DNA of 64,000 bases, taken from the NCBI GenBank assembly GCA_911728455.2, contig CAJVRT020000005.1, positions 84,118 to 148,117 on the forward strand. The letters run 5' to 3'. Below are positions 1 through 13,500 of this stretch, piece by piece. The notes under the pieces were generated by a model. That model did not search any database, was not told the origin of the DNA, and saw nothing but the letters and a program-made list of their open reading frames with translations. The DNA comes from Marthasterias glacialis (taxonomy: Eukaryota > Echinodermata > Asteroidea > Forcipulatida > Asteriidae). Both the position numbers and the translations under genes were made by a program. How positions within the stretch are numbered: position 1 is the stretch's first letter; the number at the start of each line of letters is the position of its first letter.

Positions 1-153
1 CTCTGACGTCATCAAGATGACCAAAAAAGCTCGCTAGCTCCCGAAATACCGCGAGTTGGGAGCTCTAGTTTGTTGGACACGTCTCGGAAGAGCCGCCCGC
101 ATCCACTGATTCCATGAAAAGCACTTTTGAAAGAGGGTCAAAAATTAAAATTT

Positions 154-175
154 CTCACAGGGAGCTCCCTGTGAG
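154..175. repeat. 22-bp perfect palindrome of the SAT1 monomer (first copy; repeated about every 311 bp)
   Basis: The half-site CTCACAGGGAG is followed directly by its reverse complement, with no spacer and a GAGCTC centre. Most monomers in the array have it intact. It can extrude as a cruciform or form a hairpin in single-stranded DNA or RNA. Several independent length variants in the array fall inside it (see findings). Confidence 0.93.
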
Positions 176-934
176 CACCGGCACTTTTGGTCCAAAAATT
201 TTTATGCGATTTTATGATGGAAATCGATAGAGTAGATATCACTGAAGAGGGTTTGTGTGCGGGGAAGGGGTCAATTCGCAATATTTGGGCAAATGGCAAA
301 ATTTAGGTCAACTCTGACGTCATCAAGATGGCCGAAAAAGCTCGCTAGCTCCCGAAATACCGCGAGTTGGGAGCTTTAGTTTGTTGGACACGTCTCGGAA
401 GAGCCGCCCGCATCCACTGAATCCATGAAAAGCACTTTTGAAAGAGGGTCAAAAATTAAAATTTCTCACAGGGAGCTCCCTGTGAGCACCGGCACTTTTG
501 GTCAAAAATTTTTTATGCGATCTTATGATGGAAATCGATAGAGTAGATATCACTGAAGAGGGTTTGTGTGCGGGGAAGGGGTCAATTCGCAATATTTTGG
601 GCAAATGGCAAAATTTAGGTCAACTCAGACGTCATCAAGATGGCCGAAAAAGCTCGCAAGCTCCCGAAATACCGCGAGTTGGGAGCTCTAGTTTGTTGGA
701 CACGTCTCGGAAGAGCCGCCCACATCCACTGATTCCATGAAAAGCACTTTTGAAAGAGGGTCAAAAATTAAAATTTCTCACAGGGAGCTCCCTGTGAGCA
801 CCGACACTTTTGGTCAAAAATTTTTTATGCGATTTTATGATGGAAATCGATAGAGTAGATATCACTGAAGAGGGTTTGTGTGCGGGGAAGGGGTCAATTC
901 GCAATATTTGGGCAAATGGCAAAATTTAGGTCAA

Positions 935-3900
935 CTCTGACGTCATCAAGATGGCCGAAAAAGCTCGCTAGCTCCCGAAATACCGCGAGTTGGGAGCTCT
1001 AGTTTGTTGGACACGTCTCGGAAGAGCCGCCCGCATCCACTGATTCCATGAAAAGCACTTTTGAAAGAGGGTCAAAAATTAAAATTTCTCACAGGGAGCT
1101 CCCTGTCAGCACCGGCACTTTTGGTCCAAAAATTTTTATGCGATTTTATGATGGAAATCGATAGAGTAGATATCACTGAAGAGGGTTTGTGTGCGGGGAA
1201 GGGGTCGATTCGCAATATTTTGGGCAAAGGGCAAAATTTAGGTCAACTCAGACGTCATCAAGATGGCCGAAAAAGCTCGCTAGCTCCCGAAATACCGCGA
1301 GTTGGGAGCTCTAGTTTGTTGGACACGTCTCAGAAGAGCCGCCCACATCCACTGATTCCATGAAAAGCACTTTTGAAAGAGGGTCAAAAATTAAAATTTC
1401 TCACAGGGAGCTCCCTGTGAGCACCGACACTTTTGGTCAAAAAATTTTTATGCGATTTTATGATGGAAATCGATAGAGTAGATATCACTGAAGAGGGTTT
1501 GTGTGCGGGGAAGGGGTCAATTCGCAATATTTGGGCAAATGGCAAAATTTAGGTCAACTCTGACGTCATCAAGATGGCCGAAAAAGCTCGCTAGCTCCCG
1601 AAATACCGCGAGTTGGGAGCTTTAGTTTGTTGGACACGTCTCGGAAGAGCCGCCCGCATCCACTGATTCCATGAAAAGCACTTTTGAAAGAGGGTCAAAA
1701 ATTAAAATTTCTCACAGGGAGCTCCCTGTGAGCACCGGCACTTTTGGTCCAAAAATTTTTATGCGATTTTATGATGGAAATCGATAGAGTAGATATCACT
1801 GAAGAGGGTTTGTGTGCGGGGAAGGGGTCAATTCGCAATATTTGGGCAAATGGCAAAATTTAGGTCAACTCTGACGTCATCAAGATGGCCGAAAAAGCTC
1901 GCTAGCTCCCGAAATACCGCGAGTTGGGAGCTCTAGTTTGTTGGACACGTCTCGGAAGAGCCGCCCGCATCCACTGATTGCATGAAAAGCACTTTTGAAA
2001 GAGGGTCAAAAATTAAAATTTCTCACAGGGAGCTCCCTGTGAGCACCGGCACTTTTGGTCCAAAAATTTTTATGCGATTTTATGATGGAAATCGATAGAG
2101 TATATATCACTGAAGAGGGTTTGTGTGCGGGGAAGGGGTCAATTCGCAATATTTGGGCAAATGGCAAAATTTAGGTCAACTCTGACGTCATCAAGATGGC
2201 TGAAAAAGCTCGCAAGCTCCCGAAATACCGCGAGTTGGGAGCTTTAGTTTGTTGGACACGTCTCGGAAGAGCCGCCCGCATCCACTGAATCCATGAAAAG
2301 CACTTTTGAAAGAGGGTCAAAAATTAAAATTTCTCACAGGGAGCTCCCTGTGAGCACCGTCACTTTTGGTCAAAAATTTTTTATGCGATTTTAGGATGGA
2401 AATCGATAGAGTAGATATCACTGAAGAGGGTTTTTGTGCGGGGAAGGGGGTCAATTCGCAATATTTTGGGCAAATGGCAAAATTTAGGTCAACTCAGACG
2501 TCATCAAGATGGCCGAAAAAGCTCGCTAGCTCCCGAAATACCGCGAGTTGGGAGCTCTAGTTTGTTGGACACGTCTCGGAAGAGCCGCCCGCATCCACTG
2601 ATTCCATGAAAAGCACTTTTGAAAGAGGGTCAAAAATTAAAATTTCTCACAGGGAGCTCCCTGTGAGCACCGGCACTTTTGGTCCAAAAATTTTTATGCG
2701 ATTTTATGATGGAAATCGATAGAGTAGATATCACTGAAGAGGGTTTGTGTGCGGGGAAGGGGTCAATTCGCAATATTTGGGCAAATGGCAAAATTTAGGT
2801 CAACTCTGACGTCATCAAGATGGCCGAAAAAGCTCGCTAGCTCCCGAAATACCGCGAGTTGGGAGCTCTAGTTTGTTGGACACGTCTCGGAAGAGCCGCC
2901 CGCATCCACTGATTCCATGAAAAGCACTTTTGAAAGAGGGTCAACAATTAAAATTTATCACAGGATGCTCCCTGTCAGCACCGGCACTTTTGGTCAAAAA
3001 TTTTTTATGCGATTTTATGATGGAAATCGATAGAGTAGATATCACTGAAGAGGGTTTGTGTGCGGGGAAGGGGTCAATTCGCAATATTTGGGCAAATGGC
3101 AAAATTTAGGTCAACTCTGACGTCATCAAGATGGCCGAAAAAGCTCGCTAGCTCCCGAAATACCGCGAGTTGGGAGCTCTAGTTTGTTGGACACGTCTCG
3201 GAAGAGCCGCCCGCATCCACTGATGCCATAAAAAGCAATTTTGAAAGAGGGTCAAAAATTAAAATTTCTCACAGGGAGCTCCCTGTGATCACCGGCACTT
3301 TTGGTCAAAAAATTTTTATGCGATTTTATGATGGAAATCGATAGAGTAGATATCACTGAAGAGGGTTTGTGTGCGGGGAAGGGGTCAATTCGCAATATTT
3401 GGGCAAATGGCAAAATTTAGGTCAACTCTGACGTCATCAAGATGACCGAAAAAGCTCGCTAGCTCCCGAAATACCGCGAGTTGGGAGCTCTAGTTTGTTG
3501 GACACGTCTCGGAAGAGCCGCCCGCATCCACTGATTCCATGAAAAGCACTTTTGAAAGAGGGTCAAAAATTAAAATTTCTCACAGGGAGCTCCCTGTGAG
3601 CACCGGCACTTTTGGTCCAAAAATTTTTATGCGATTTTATGATGGAAATCGATAGAGTAGATATCACTGAAGAGGGTTTGTGTGCGGGGAAGGGGTCAAT
3701 TCGCAATATTTGGGCAAATGGCAAAATTTAGGTCAACTCTGACGTCATCAAGATGGCCGAAAAAGCTCGCTAGCTCCCGAAATACCGCGAGTTGGGAGCT
3801 TTAGTTTGTTGGACACGTCTCGGAAGAGCCGCCCACATCCACTGATTCCATGAAAAGCACTTTTGAAAGAGGGTCAAAAATTAAAATTTCTCACAGGGAG

Positions 3901-6900
3901 CTCCCTGTGAGCACCGACACTTTTGGTCAAAAAATTTTTATGCGATTTTATGATGGAAATCGATAGAGTAGATATCACTGAAGAGGGTTTGTGTGCGGGG
4001 AAGGGGTCAATTCGCAATATTTGGGCAAATGGCAAAATTTAGGTCAACTCTGACGTCATCAAGATGGCCGATAAAGCTCGCTAGCTCCCGAAATACCGCG
4101 AGTTGGGAGCTCTAGTTTGTTGGACACGTCTCGGAAGAGCCGCCCGCATCCACTGATTCCATGAAAAGCACTTTTGAAAGAGGGTCAAAAATTAAAAGTT
4201 CTCACAGGGAGCTCCCTGTGAGCACCGGCACTTTTGGTCCAAAAATTTTTATGCGATTTTATGATGGAAATCGATAGAGTAGATATCACTGAAGAGGGTT
4301 TGTGTGCGGGGAAGGGGTCAATTCGCAATATTTGGGCAAATGGCAAAATTTAGGTCAACTCTGACGTCATCAAGATGGCCGAAAAAGCTCGCTAGCTCCC
4401 GAAATACCGCGAGTTGGGAGCTCTAGTTTGTTGGACACGTCTCGGAAGAGCCGCCCGCATCCACTGAATCCATGAAAAGCACTTTTGAAAGAGGGTCAAC
4501 AATTAAAATTTATCACAGGATGCTCCCTGTGAGCACCGGCACTTTTGGTCAAAAAATTTTTATGCGATTTTATGATGGAAATCGATAGAGTAGATATCAC
4601 TGAAGAGGGTTTGTGTGCGGGGAAGGGGTCAATTCGCAATATTTGGGCAAATGGCAAAATTTAGGTCAACTCTGACGTCATCAAGATGACCAAAAAAGCT
4701 CGCTAGCTCCCGAAATACCGCGAGTTGGGAGCTCTAGTTTGTTGGACACGTCTCGGAAGAGCCGCCCGCATCCACTGATTCCATGAAAAGCACTTTTGAA
4801 AGAGGGTCAAAAATTAAAATTTCTCACAGGGAGCTCCCTGTGAGCACCGGCACTTTTGGTCAAAAAATTTTTATGCGATTTTATGATGGAAATCGATAGA
4901 GTAGATATCACTGAAGAGGGTTTGTGTGCGGGGAAGGGGTCAATTCGCAATATTTGGGCAAATGGCAAAATTTAGGTCAACTCTGACGTCATCAAGATGG
5001 CCGAAAAAGCTCGCTAGCTCCCGAAATACCGCGAGTTGGGAGCTTTAGTTTGTTGGACACGTCTCGGAAGAGCCGCCCGCATCCACTGAATCCATGAAAA
5101 GCACTTTTGAAACAGGGTCAAAAATTAAAAGTTCTCACAGGGAGCTCCCTGTGAGCACCGGCACTTTTGGTCAAAAATTTTTTATGCGATCTTATGATGG
5201 AAATCGATAGAGTAGATATCACTGAAGAGGGTTTGTGTGCGGGGAAGGGGTCAATTCGCAATATTTTGGGCAAATGGCAAAATTTAGGTCAACTCAGACG
5301 TCATCAAGATGGCCGAAAAAGCTCGCTAGCTCCCGAAATACCGCGAGTTGGGAGCTCTAGTTTGTTGGACACGTCTCGGAAGAGCCGCCCACATCCACTG
5401 ATTCCATGAAAAGCACTTTTGAAAGAGGGTCAAAAATTAAAATTTCTCACAGGGAGCTCCCTGTGAGCACCGACACTTTTGGTCAAAAAATTTTTATGCG
5501 ATTTTATGATGGAAATCGATAGAGTAGATATCACTGAAGAGGGTTTGTGTGCGGGGAAGGGGTCAATTCGCAATATTTGGGCAAATGGCAAAATTTAGGT
5601 CAACTCTGACGTCATCAAGATGGCCGAAAAAGCTCGCTAGCTCCCGAAATACCGCGAGTTGGGAGCACTAGTTTGTTGGACACGTCTCGGAAGAGCCGCC
5701 CACATCCACTGATTCCATGAAAAGCACTTTTGAAAGAGGGTCAAAAATTAAAATTTCTCACAGGGAGCTCCCTGTGAGCACCGACACTTTTGGTCAAAAA
5801 ATTTTTATGCGATTTTATGATGGAAATCGATAGAGTAGATATCACTGAAGAGGGTTTGTGTGCGGGGAAGGGGGTCAATTCGCAATATTTGGGCAAATGG
5901 CAAAATTTAGGTCAACTCTGACGTCATCAAGATGGCCGATAAAGCTCGCTAGCTCCCGAAATACCGCGAGTTGGGAGCTCTAGTTTGTTGGACACGTCTC
6001 GGAAGAGCCGCCCGCATCCACTGATTCCATGAAAAGCACTTTTGAAAGAGGGTCAAAAATTAAAAGTTCTCACAGGGAGCTCCCTGTGAGCACCGGCACT
6101 TTTGGTCCAAAAATTTTTATGCGATTTTATGATGGAAATCGATAGAGTAGATATCACTGAAGAGGGTTTGTGTGCGGGGAAGGGGTCAATTCGCAATATT
6201 TGGGCAAATGGCAAAATTTAGGTCAACTCTGACGTCATCAAGATGGCCGAAAAAGCTCGCTAGCTCCCGAAATACCGCGAGTTGGGAGCTCTAGTTTGTT
6301 GGACACGTCTCGGAAGAGCCGCCCGCATCCACTGAATCCATGAAAAGCACTTTTGAAAGAGGGTCAACAATTAAAATTTATCACAGGATGCTCCCTGTGA
6401 GCACCGGCACTTTTGGTCAAAAAATTTTTATGCGATTTTATGATGGAAATCGATAGAGTAGATATCACTGAAGAGGGTTTGTGTGCGGGGAAGGGGTCAA
6501 TTCGCAATATTTGGGCAAATGGCAAAATTTAGGTCAACTCTGACGTCATCAAGATGACCAAAAAAGCTCGCTAGCTCCCGAAATACCGCGAGTTGGGAGC
6601 TCTAGTTTGTTGGACACGTCTCGGAAGAGCCGCCCGCATCCACTGATTCCATGAAAAGCACTTTTGAAAGAGGGTCAAAAATTAAAATTTCTCACAGGGA
6701 GCACCGGCACTTTTGGTCCAAAAATTTTTTATGCGATCTTATGATGGAAATCGATAGAGTAGATATCACTGAAGAGGGTTTGTGTGCGGGGAAGGGGTCA
6801 ATTCGCAATATTTTGGGCAAATGGCAAAATTTAGGTCAACTCAGACGTCATCAAGATGGCCGAAAAAGCTCGCTAGCTCCCGAAATACCGCGAGTTGGGA

Positions 6901-7586
6901 GCTCTAGTTTGTTGGACACGTCTCGGAAGAGCCGCCCACATCCACTGATTCCATGAAAAGCACTTTTGAAAGAGGGTCAAAAATTAAAATTTCTCACAGG
7001 GAGCTCCCTGTGAGCACCGACACTTTTGGTCAAAAAATTTTTATGCGATTTTATGATGGAAATCGATAGAGTAGATATCACTGAAGAGGGTTTGTGTGCG
7101 GGGAAGGGGTCAATTCGCAATATTTGGGCAAATGGCAAAATTTAGGTCAACTCTGACGTCATCAAGATGGCCGAAAAAGCTCGCTAGCTCCCGAAATACC
7201 GCGAGTTGGGAGCTCTAGTTTGTTGGACACGTCTCGGAAGAGCCGCCCGCATCCACTGATTCCATGAAAAGCACTTTTGAAAGAGGGTCAAAAATTAAAA
7301 TTTCTCACAGGGAGCTCCCTGTCAGCACCGGCACTTTTGGTCCAAAAATTTTTATGCGATTTTATGATGGAAATCGATAGAGTAGATATCACTGAAGAGG
7401 GTTTGTGTGCGGGGAAGGGGTCGATTCGCAATATTTTGGGCAAAGGGCAAAATTTAGGTCAACTCAGACGTCATCAAGATGGCCGAAAAAGCTCGCTAGC
7501 TCCCGAAATACCGCGAGTTGGGAGCTCTAGTTTGTTGGACACGTCTCAGAAGAGCCGCCCACATCCACTGATTCCATGAAAAGCAC
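935..7586 (+). repeat. Twenty-monomer offset duplication in SAT1 (offset 6,216 bp)
   Basis: The block around 935-1,370 and the block around 7,151-7,586 share a linked set of rare variants: CTGTCAGCACC in the right palindrome arm, GGGTCGATTCGC, GGCAAAGGGC, and CTCAGAAGAGCCGCCCAC. The translated open frames of the two blocks are identical over 100 codons. Confidence 0.8.
4050..6560 (+). repeat. Six-monomer higher-order duplication in SAT1 (offset about 1,868 bp)
   Basis: Rare variants recur in the same order at a fixed offset: GCCGATAAAG at 4,072 and 5,940, an ACAGGATGCTCCC variant near 4,515 and 6,383, and GATGACCAAAAAAG near 4,686 and 6,555. The last also occurs near position 17, which is 4,669 bp (15 monomers) before the 4,686 copy. 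This indicates block duplication rather than independent mutation. Confidence 0.85.
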
Positions 7587-10500
7587 TTTTGAAAGAGGGT
7601 CAAAAATTAAAATTTCTCACAGGGAGCTCCCTGTGAGCACCGACACTTTTGGTCAAAAATTTTTTATGCGATTTTATGATGGAAATCGATAGAGTAGATA
7701 TCACTGAAGAGGGTTTGTGTGCGGGGAAGGGGTCAATTCGCAATATTTGGGCAAATGGCAAAATTTAGGTCAACTCTGACGTCATCAAGATGGCCGAAAA
7801 AGCTCGCTAGCTCCCGAAATACCGCGAGTTGGGAGCTTTAGTTTGTTGGACACGTCTCGGAAGAGCCGCCCGCATCCACTGAATCCATGAAAAGCACTTT
7901 TGAAAGAGGGTCAAAAATTAAAATTTCTCACAGGGAGCTCCCTGTGAGCACCGGCACTTTTGGTCAAAAATTTTTTATGCGATCTTATGATGGAAATCGA
8001 TAGAGTAGATATCACTGAAGAGGGTTTGTGTGCGGGGAAGGGGTCAATTCGCAATATTTTGGGCAAATGGCAAAATTTAGGTCAACTCAGACGTCATCAA
8101 GATGGCCGAAAAAGCTCGCTAGCTCCCGAAATACCGCGAGTTGGGAGCTCTAGTTTGTTGGACACGTCTCGGAAGAGCCGCCCACATCCACTGATTCCAT
8201 GAAAAGCACTTTTGAAAGAGGGTCAAAAATTAAAATTTCTCACAGGGAGCTCCCTGTGAGCACCGGCACTTTTGGTCAAAAAATTTTTATGCGATTTTAT
8301 GATGGAAATCGATAGAGTAGATATCACTGAAGAGGGTTTGTGTGCGGGGAAGGGGTCAATTCGCAATATTTGGGCAAATGGCAAAATTTAGGTCAACTCT
8401 GACGTCATCAAGATGGCCGAAAAAGCTCGCTAGCTCCCGAAATACCGCGAGTTGGGAGCTCTAGTTTGTTGGACACGTCTCGGAAGAGCCGCCCGCATCC
8501 ACTGATTCCATGAAAAGCACTTTTGAAAGAGGGTCAAAAATTAAAATTTCTCACAGGGAGCTCCCTGTGAGCACCGGCACTTTTGGTCCAAAAATTTTTA
8601 TGCGATTTTATGATGGAAATCGATAGAGTAGATATCACTGAAGAGGGTTTGTGTGCGGGGAAGGGGTCGATTCGCAATATTTTGGGCAAAGGGCAAAATT
8701 TAGGTCAACTCTGACGTCATCAAGATGGCCGAAAAAGCTCGCTAGCTCCCGAAATACCGCGAGTTGGGAGCTTTAGTTTGTTGGACACGTCTCGGAAGAG
8801 CCGCCCGCATCCACTGAATCCATGAAAAGCACTTTTGAAAGAGGGTCAAAAATTAAAATTTCTCACAGGGAGCTCCCTGTGAGCACCGGCACTTTTGGTC
8901 AAAAAATTTTTATGCGATTTTATGTTGGAAATCGATAGAGTAGATATCACTGAAGAGGGTTTGTGTGCGGGGAAGGGGTCAATTCGCAATATTTTGGGCA
9001 AATGGCAAAATTTAGGTCAACTCAGACGTCATCAAGATGGCCGAAAAAGCTCGCTAGCTCCCGAAATACCGCGAGTTGGGAGCTCTAGTTTGTTGGACAC
9101 GTCTCGGAAGAGCCGCCCACATCCACTGATTCCATGAAAAGCACTTTTGAAAGAGGGTCAAAAATTAAAATTTCTCACAGGGAGCTCCCTGTGAGCACCG
9201 GCACTTTTGGTCAAAAAAATTTTATGCGATTTTATGATGGAAATCGATAGAGTAGATATCACTGAAGAGGGTTTGTGTGCGGGGAAGGGGTCAATTCGCA
9301 ATATTTTGGGCAAAGGGCAAAATTTAGGTCAACTCAGACGTCATCAAGATGGCCGAAAAAGCTCGCTAGCTCCCGAAATACCGCGAGTTGGGAGCTCTAG
9401 TTTGTTGGACACGTCTCAGAAGAGCCGCCGACATCCACTGATTCCATGAAAAGCACTTTTGAAAGAGGGTCAAAAATTAAAATTTCTCACAGGGAGCTCC
9501 CTGTGAGCACCGACACTTTTGGTCAAAAATTTTTTATGCGATTTTATGATGGAAATCGATAGAGTAGATATCACTGAAGAGGGTTTGTGTGCGGGGAAGG
9601 GGTCAATTCGCAATATTTGGGCAAATGGCAAAATTTAGGTCAACTCTGACGTCATCAAGATGGCCGAAAAAGCTCGCTAGCTCCCGAAATACCGCGAGTT
9701 GGGAGCTGTAGTTTGTTGGACACGTCTCGGAAGAGCTGCCCGCATCCACTGATTCCGTGAAAAGCACTTTTGAAAGAGGGTCAAAAATTAAAATTTCTCA
9801 CAGGGAGCTCCCTGTGAGCACCGACACTTTTGGTCAAAAAAATTTTTATGCGATTTTATGATGGAAATCGATAGAGTAGATATCACTGAAGAGGGTTTGT
9901 GTGCGGGGAAGGGGTCAATTCGCAATATTTGGGCAAATGGCAAAATTTAGGTCAACTCTGACGTCATCAAGATGGCCGAAAAAGCTCGCTAGCTCCCGAA
10001 ATACCGCGAGTTGGGAGCTCTAGTTTGTTGGACACGTCTCGGAAGAGCCGCCGCATCCACTGATTCCATGAAAAGCACTTTTGAAACAGGGTCAAAAATT
10101 AAAAGTTCTCACAGGGAGCTCCCTGTGAGCACCGGCACTTTTGGTCAAAAAAATTTTATGCGATTTTATGATGGAAATCGATAGAGTAGATATCACTGAA
10201 GAGGGTTTGTGTGCGGGGAAGGGGTCAATTCGCAATATTTTGGGCAAAGGGCAAAATTTAGGTCAACTCAGACGTCATCAAGATGGCCGAAAAAGCTCGC
10301 TAGCTCCCGAAATACCGCGAGTTGGGAGCTCTAGTTTGTTGGACACGTCTCAGAAGAGCCGCCGACATCCACTGATTCCATGAAAAGCACTTTTGAAAGA
10401 GGGTCAAAAATTAAAATTTCTCACAGGGAGCTCCCTGTGAGCACCGACACTTTTGGTCAAAAATTTTTTATGCGATTTTATGATGGAAATCGATAGAGTA

Positions 10501-13500
10501 GATATCACTGAAGAGGGTTTGTGTGCGGGGAAGGGGTCAATTCGCAATATTTGGGCAAATGGCAAAATTTAGGTCAACTCTGACGTCATCAAGATGGCCG
10601 AAAAAGCTCGCTAGCTCCCGAAATACCGCGAGTTGGGAGCTCTAGTTTGTTGGACACGTCTCGGAAGAGCCGCCCGCATCCACTGATTCCATGAAAAGCA
10701 CTTTTGAAACAGGGTCAAAAATTAAAATTTCTCACAGGGAGCTCCCTGTGAGCACCGGCACTTTTGGTCAAAAAATTTTTATGCGATTTTATGATGGAAA
10801 TCGATAGAGTAGATATCACTGAAGAGGGTTTGTGTGCGGGGAAGGGGTCAATTCGCAATATTTGGGCAAATGGCAAAATTTAGGTCAACTCTGACGTCAT
10901 CAAGATGGCCGAAAAAGCTCGCTAGCTCCCGAAATACCGCGAGTTGGGAGCTATAGTTTGTTGGACACGTCTCGGAAGAGCCGCCCGCATCCACTGATTC
11001 CATAAAAAGCACTTTTGAAAGAGGGTCAAAAATTAAAATTTCTCACAGGGAGCTCCCTGTGAGCACCGGCACTTTTGGTCCAAAAATTTTTATGCGATTT
11101 TATGATGGAAATCGATAGAGTAGATATCACTGAAGAGGGTTTGTGTGCGGGGAAGGGGTCAATTCGCAATATTTGGGCAAATGGCAAAATTTAGGTCAAC
11201 TCTGACGTCATCAAGATGGCCGAAAAAGCTCGCTAGCTCCCGAAATACCGCGAGTTGGGAGCTCTAGTTTGTTGGACACGTCTCGGAAGAGCCGCCCGCA
11301 TCCACTGATTCCATGAAAAGCACTTTTGAAAGAGGGTCAAAAATTAAAATTTCTCACAGGGAGCTCCCTGTGAGCACCGGCACTTTTGGTCCAAAAATTT
11401 TTATGCGATTTTATGATGGAAATCGATAGAGTAGATATCACTGAAGAGGGTTTGTGTGCGGGGAAGGGGTCAATTCGCAATATTTGGGCAAATGGCAAAA
11501 TTTAGGTCAACTCTGACGTCATCAAGATGGCCGAAAAAGCTCGCTAGCTCCCGAAATACCGCGAGTTGGGAGCTCTAGTTTGTTGGACACGTCTCGGAAG
11601 AGCCGCCCGCATCCACTGATTCCATGAAAAGCACTTTTGAAAGAGGGTCAAAAATTAAAATTTCTCACAGGGAGCTCCCTGTGAGCACCGGCACTTTTGG
11701 TCCAAAAATTTTTATGCGATTTTATGATGGAAATCGATAGAGTAGATATCACTGAAGAGGGTTTGTGTGCGGGGAAGGGGTCAATTCGCAATATTTGGGC
11801 AAATGGCAAAATTTAGGTCAACTCTGACGTCATCAAGATGGCCGAAAAAGCTCGCTAGCTCCCGAAATACCGCGAGTTGGGAGCTCTAGTTTGTTGGACA
11901 TGTCTCGGAAGAGCCGCCCGCATCCACTGATTCCATGAAAAGCACTTTTGAAAGAGGGTCAACAATTAAAATTTCTCACAGGGAGCTCCCTGTGAGCACC
12001 GGCACTTTTGGTCCAAAAATTTTTATGCGATTTTATGATGGAAATCGATAGAGTAGATATCACTGAAGAGGGTTTGTGTGCGGGGAATGGGTCAATTCGC
12101 AATATTTGGGCAAATGGCAAAATTTAGGTCAACTCTGACGTCATCAAGATGGCCGAAAAAGCTCGCTAGCTCCCGAAATACCGCGAGTTGGGAGCTTTAG
12201 TTTGTTGGACACGTCTCGGAAGAGCCGCCCGCATCCACTGATTCCATGAAAAGCACTTTTGAAAGAGGGTCAAAAATTAAAATTTCTCACAGGTGCCTGT
12301 GAGCACCGGCACTTTTGGTCAAAAAATTCTTATGCGATTTTATGATGGAAATCGATAGAGTAGATATCACTGAAGAGGGTTTGTGTGCGGGGAAGGGGTC
12401 AATTCGCAATATTAGGGCAAATGGCAAAATTTAGGTCAACTCTGACGTCATCAAGATGGCCGAAAAAGCTCGCTAGCTCCCGAAATACCGCGAGATGGGA
12501 GCTCTAGTTTGTTGGACACGTCTCGGAAGAGCCGCCCGCATCCACTGATTCCATGAAAAGCACTTTTGAAAGAGGGTCAAAAATTAAAATTTCTCACAGG
12601 GAGCTCCCTGTGAGCACCGGCACTTTTGGTCAAAATTTTTTTATGCGATTTTATGATGGAAATCGATAGAGTAGATATCACTGAAGAGGGTTTGTGTGCG
12701 GGGAAGGGGTCAATTCGCAATATTTGGGCAAATGGCAAAATTTAGGTCAACTCTGACGTCATCAAGATGGCCGAAAAAGCTCGCTAGCTCCCGAAATACC
12801 GCGAGTTGGGAGCTGTAGTTTGTTGGACACGTCTCGGAAGAGCCGCCCGCATCCACTGATTCCATGAAAAGCACTTTTGAAAGAGGGTCAACAATTAAAA
12901 TTTCTCACAGGGAGCTCCCTGTGAGCACCGGCACTTTTGGTCAAAAAATTTTTATGCGATTTTATGATGGAAATCGATAAAGTAGATATCACTGAAGAGG
13001 GTTTGTGTGCGGGGAAGGGGTCAATTCGCAATATTTGGGCAAATGGCAAAATTTAGGTCAACTCTGACGTCATCAAGATGGCCGAAAAAGCTCGCTAGCT
13101 CCCGAAATACCGCGAGTTGGGAGCTCTAGTTTGTTGGACACGTCTCGGAAGAGCCGCCCGCATCCACTGATTCCATGAAAAGCACTTTTGAAAGAGGGTC
13201 AACAATTAAAATTTGGCAAAAATAGCTCCCTGTGAGCACCGGCACTTTTGGTCAAAAAATTTTTATGCGATTTTATGATGGAAATCGATAAAGTAGATAT
13301 CACTGAAGAGGGTTTGTGTGCGGGGAAGGGGTCAATTCGCAATATTTGGGCAAATGGCAAAATTTAGGTCAACTCTGACGTCATCAAGATAGCCGAAAAA
13401 GCTCGCTAGCTCCCGAAATACCGCGAGTTGGGAGCTTTAGTTTGTTGGACACGTCTCGGAAGAGCCGCCCGCATCCACTGATTCCATGAATAGCACTTTT

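Noticed and set aside
50-70. CENP-B-box-like sequence around CCCGAAATACCGCGAG in each satellite monomer
   Set aside because: Spacing is off by one base from the vertebrate consensus and a required A is G. CENP-B boxes are not expected outside groups that have that protein. A centromeric role cannot be judged from sequence.
498-10383. Ten near-identical plus-strand open frames of 64-101 codons in the satellite
   Set aside because: They appear mainly where an extra T (ATATTTTGGG) or a related indel shifts the frame past a stop. Most of the roughly 93 monomers lack them, and they have no promoter or conserved start context. They are by-products of the 312-bp variants.
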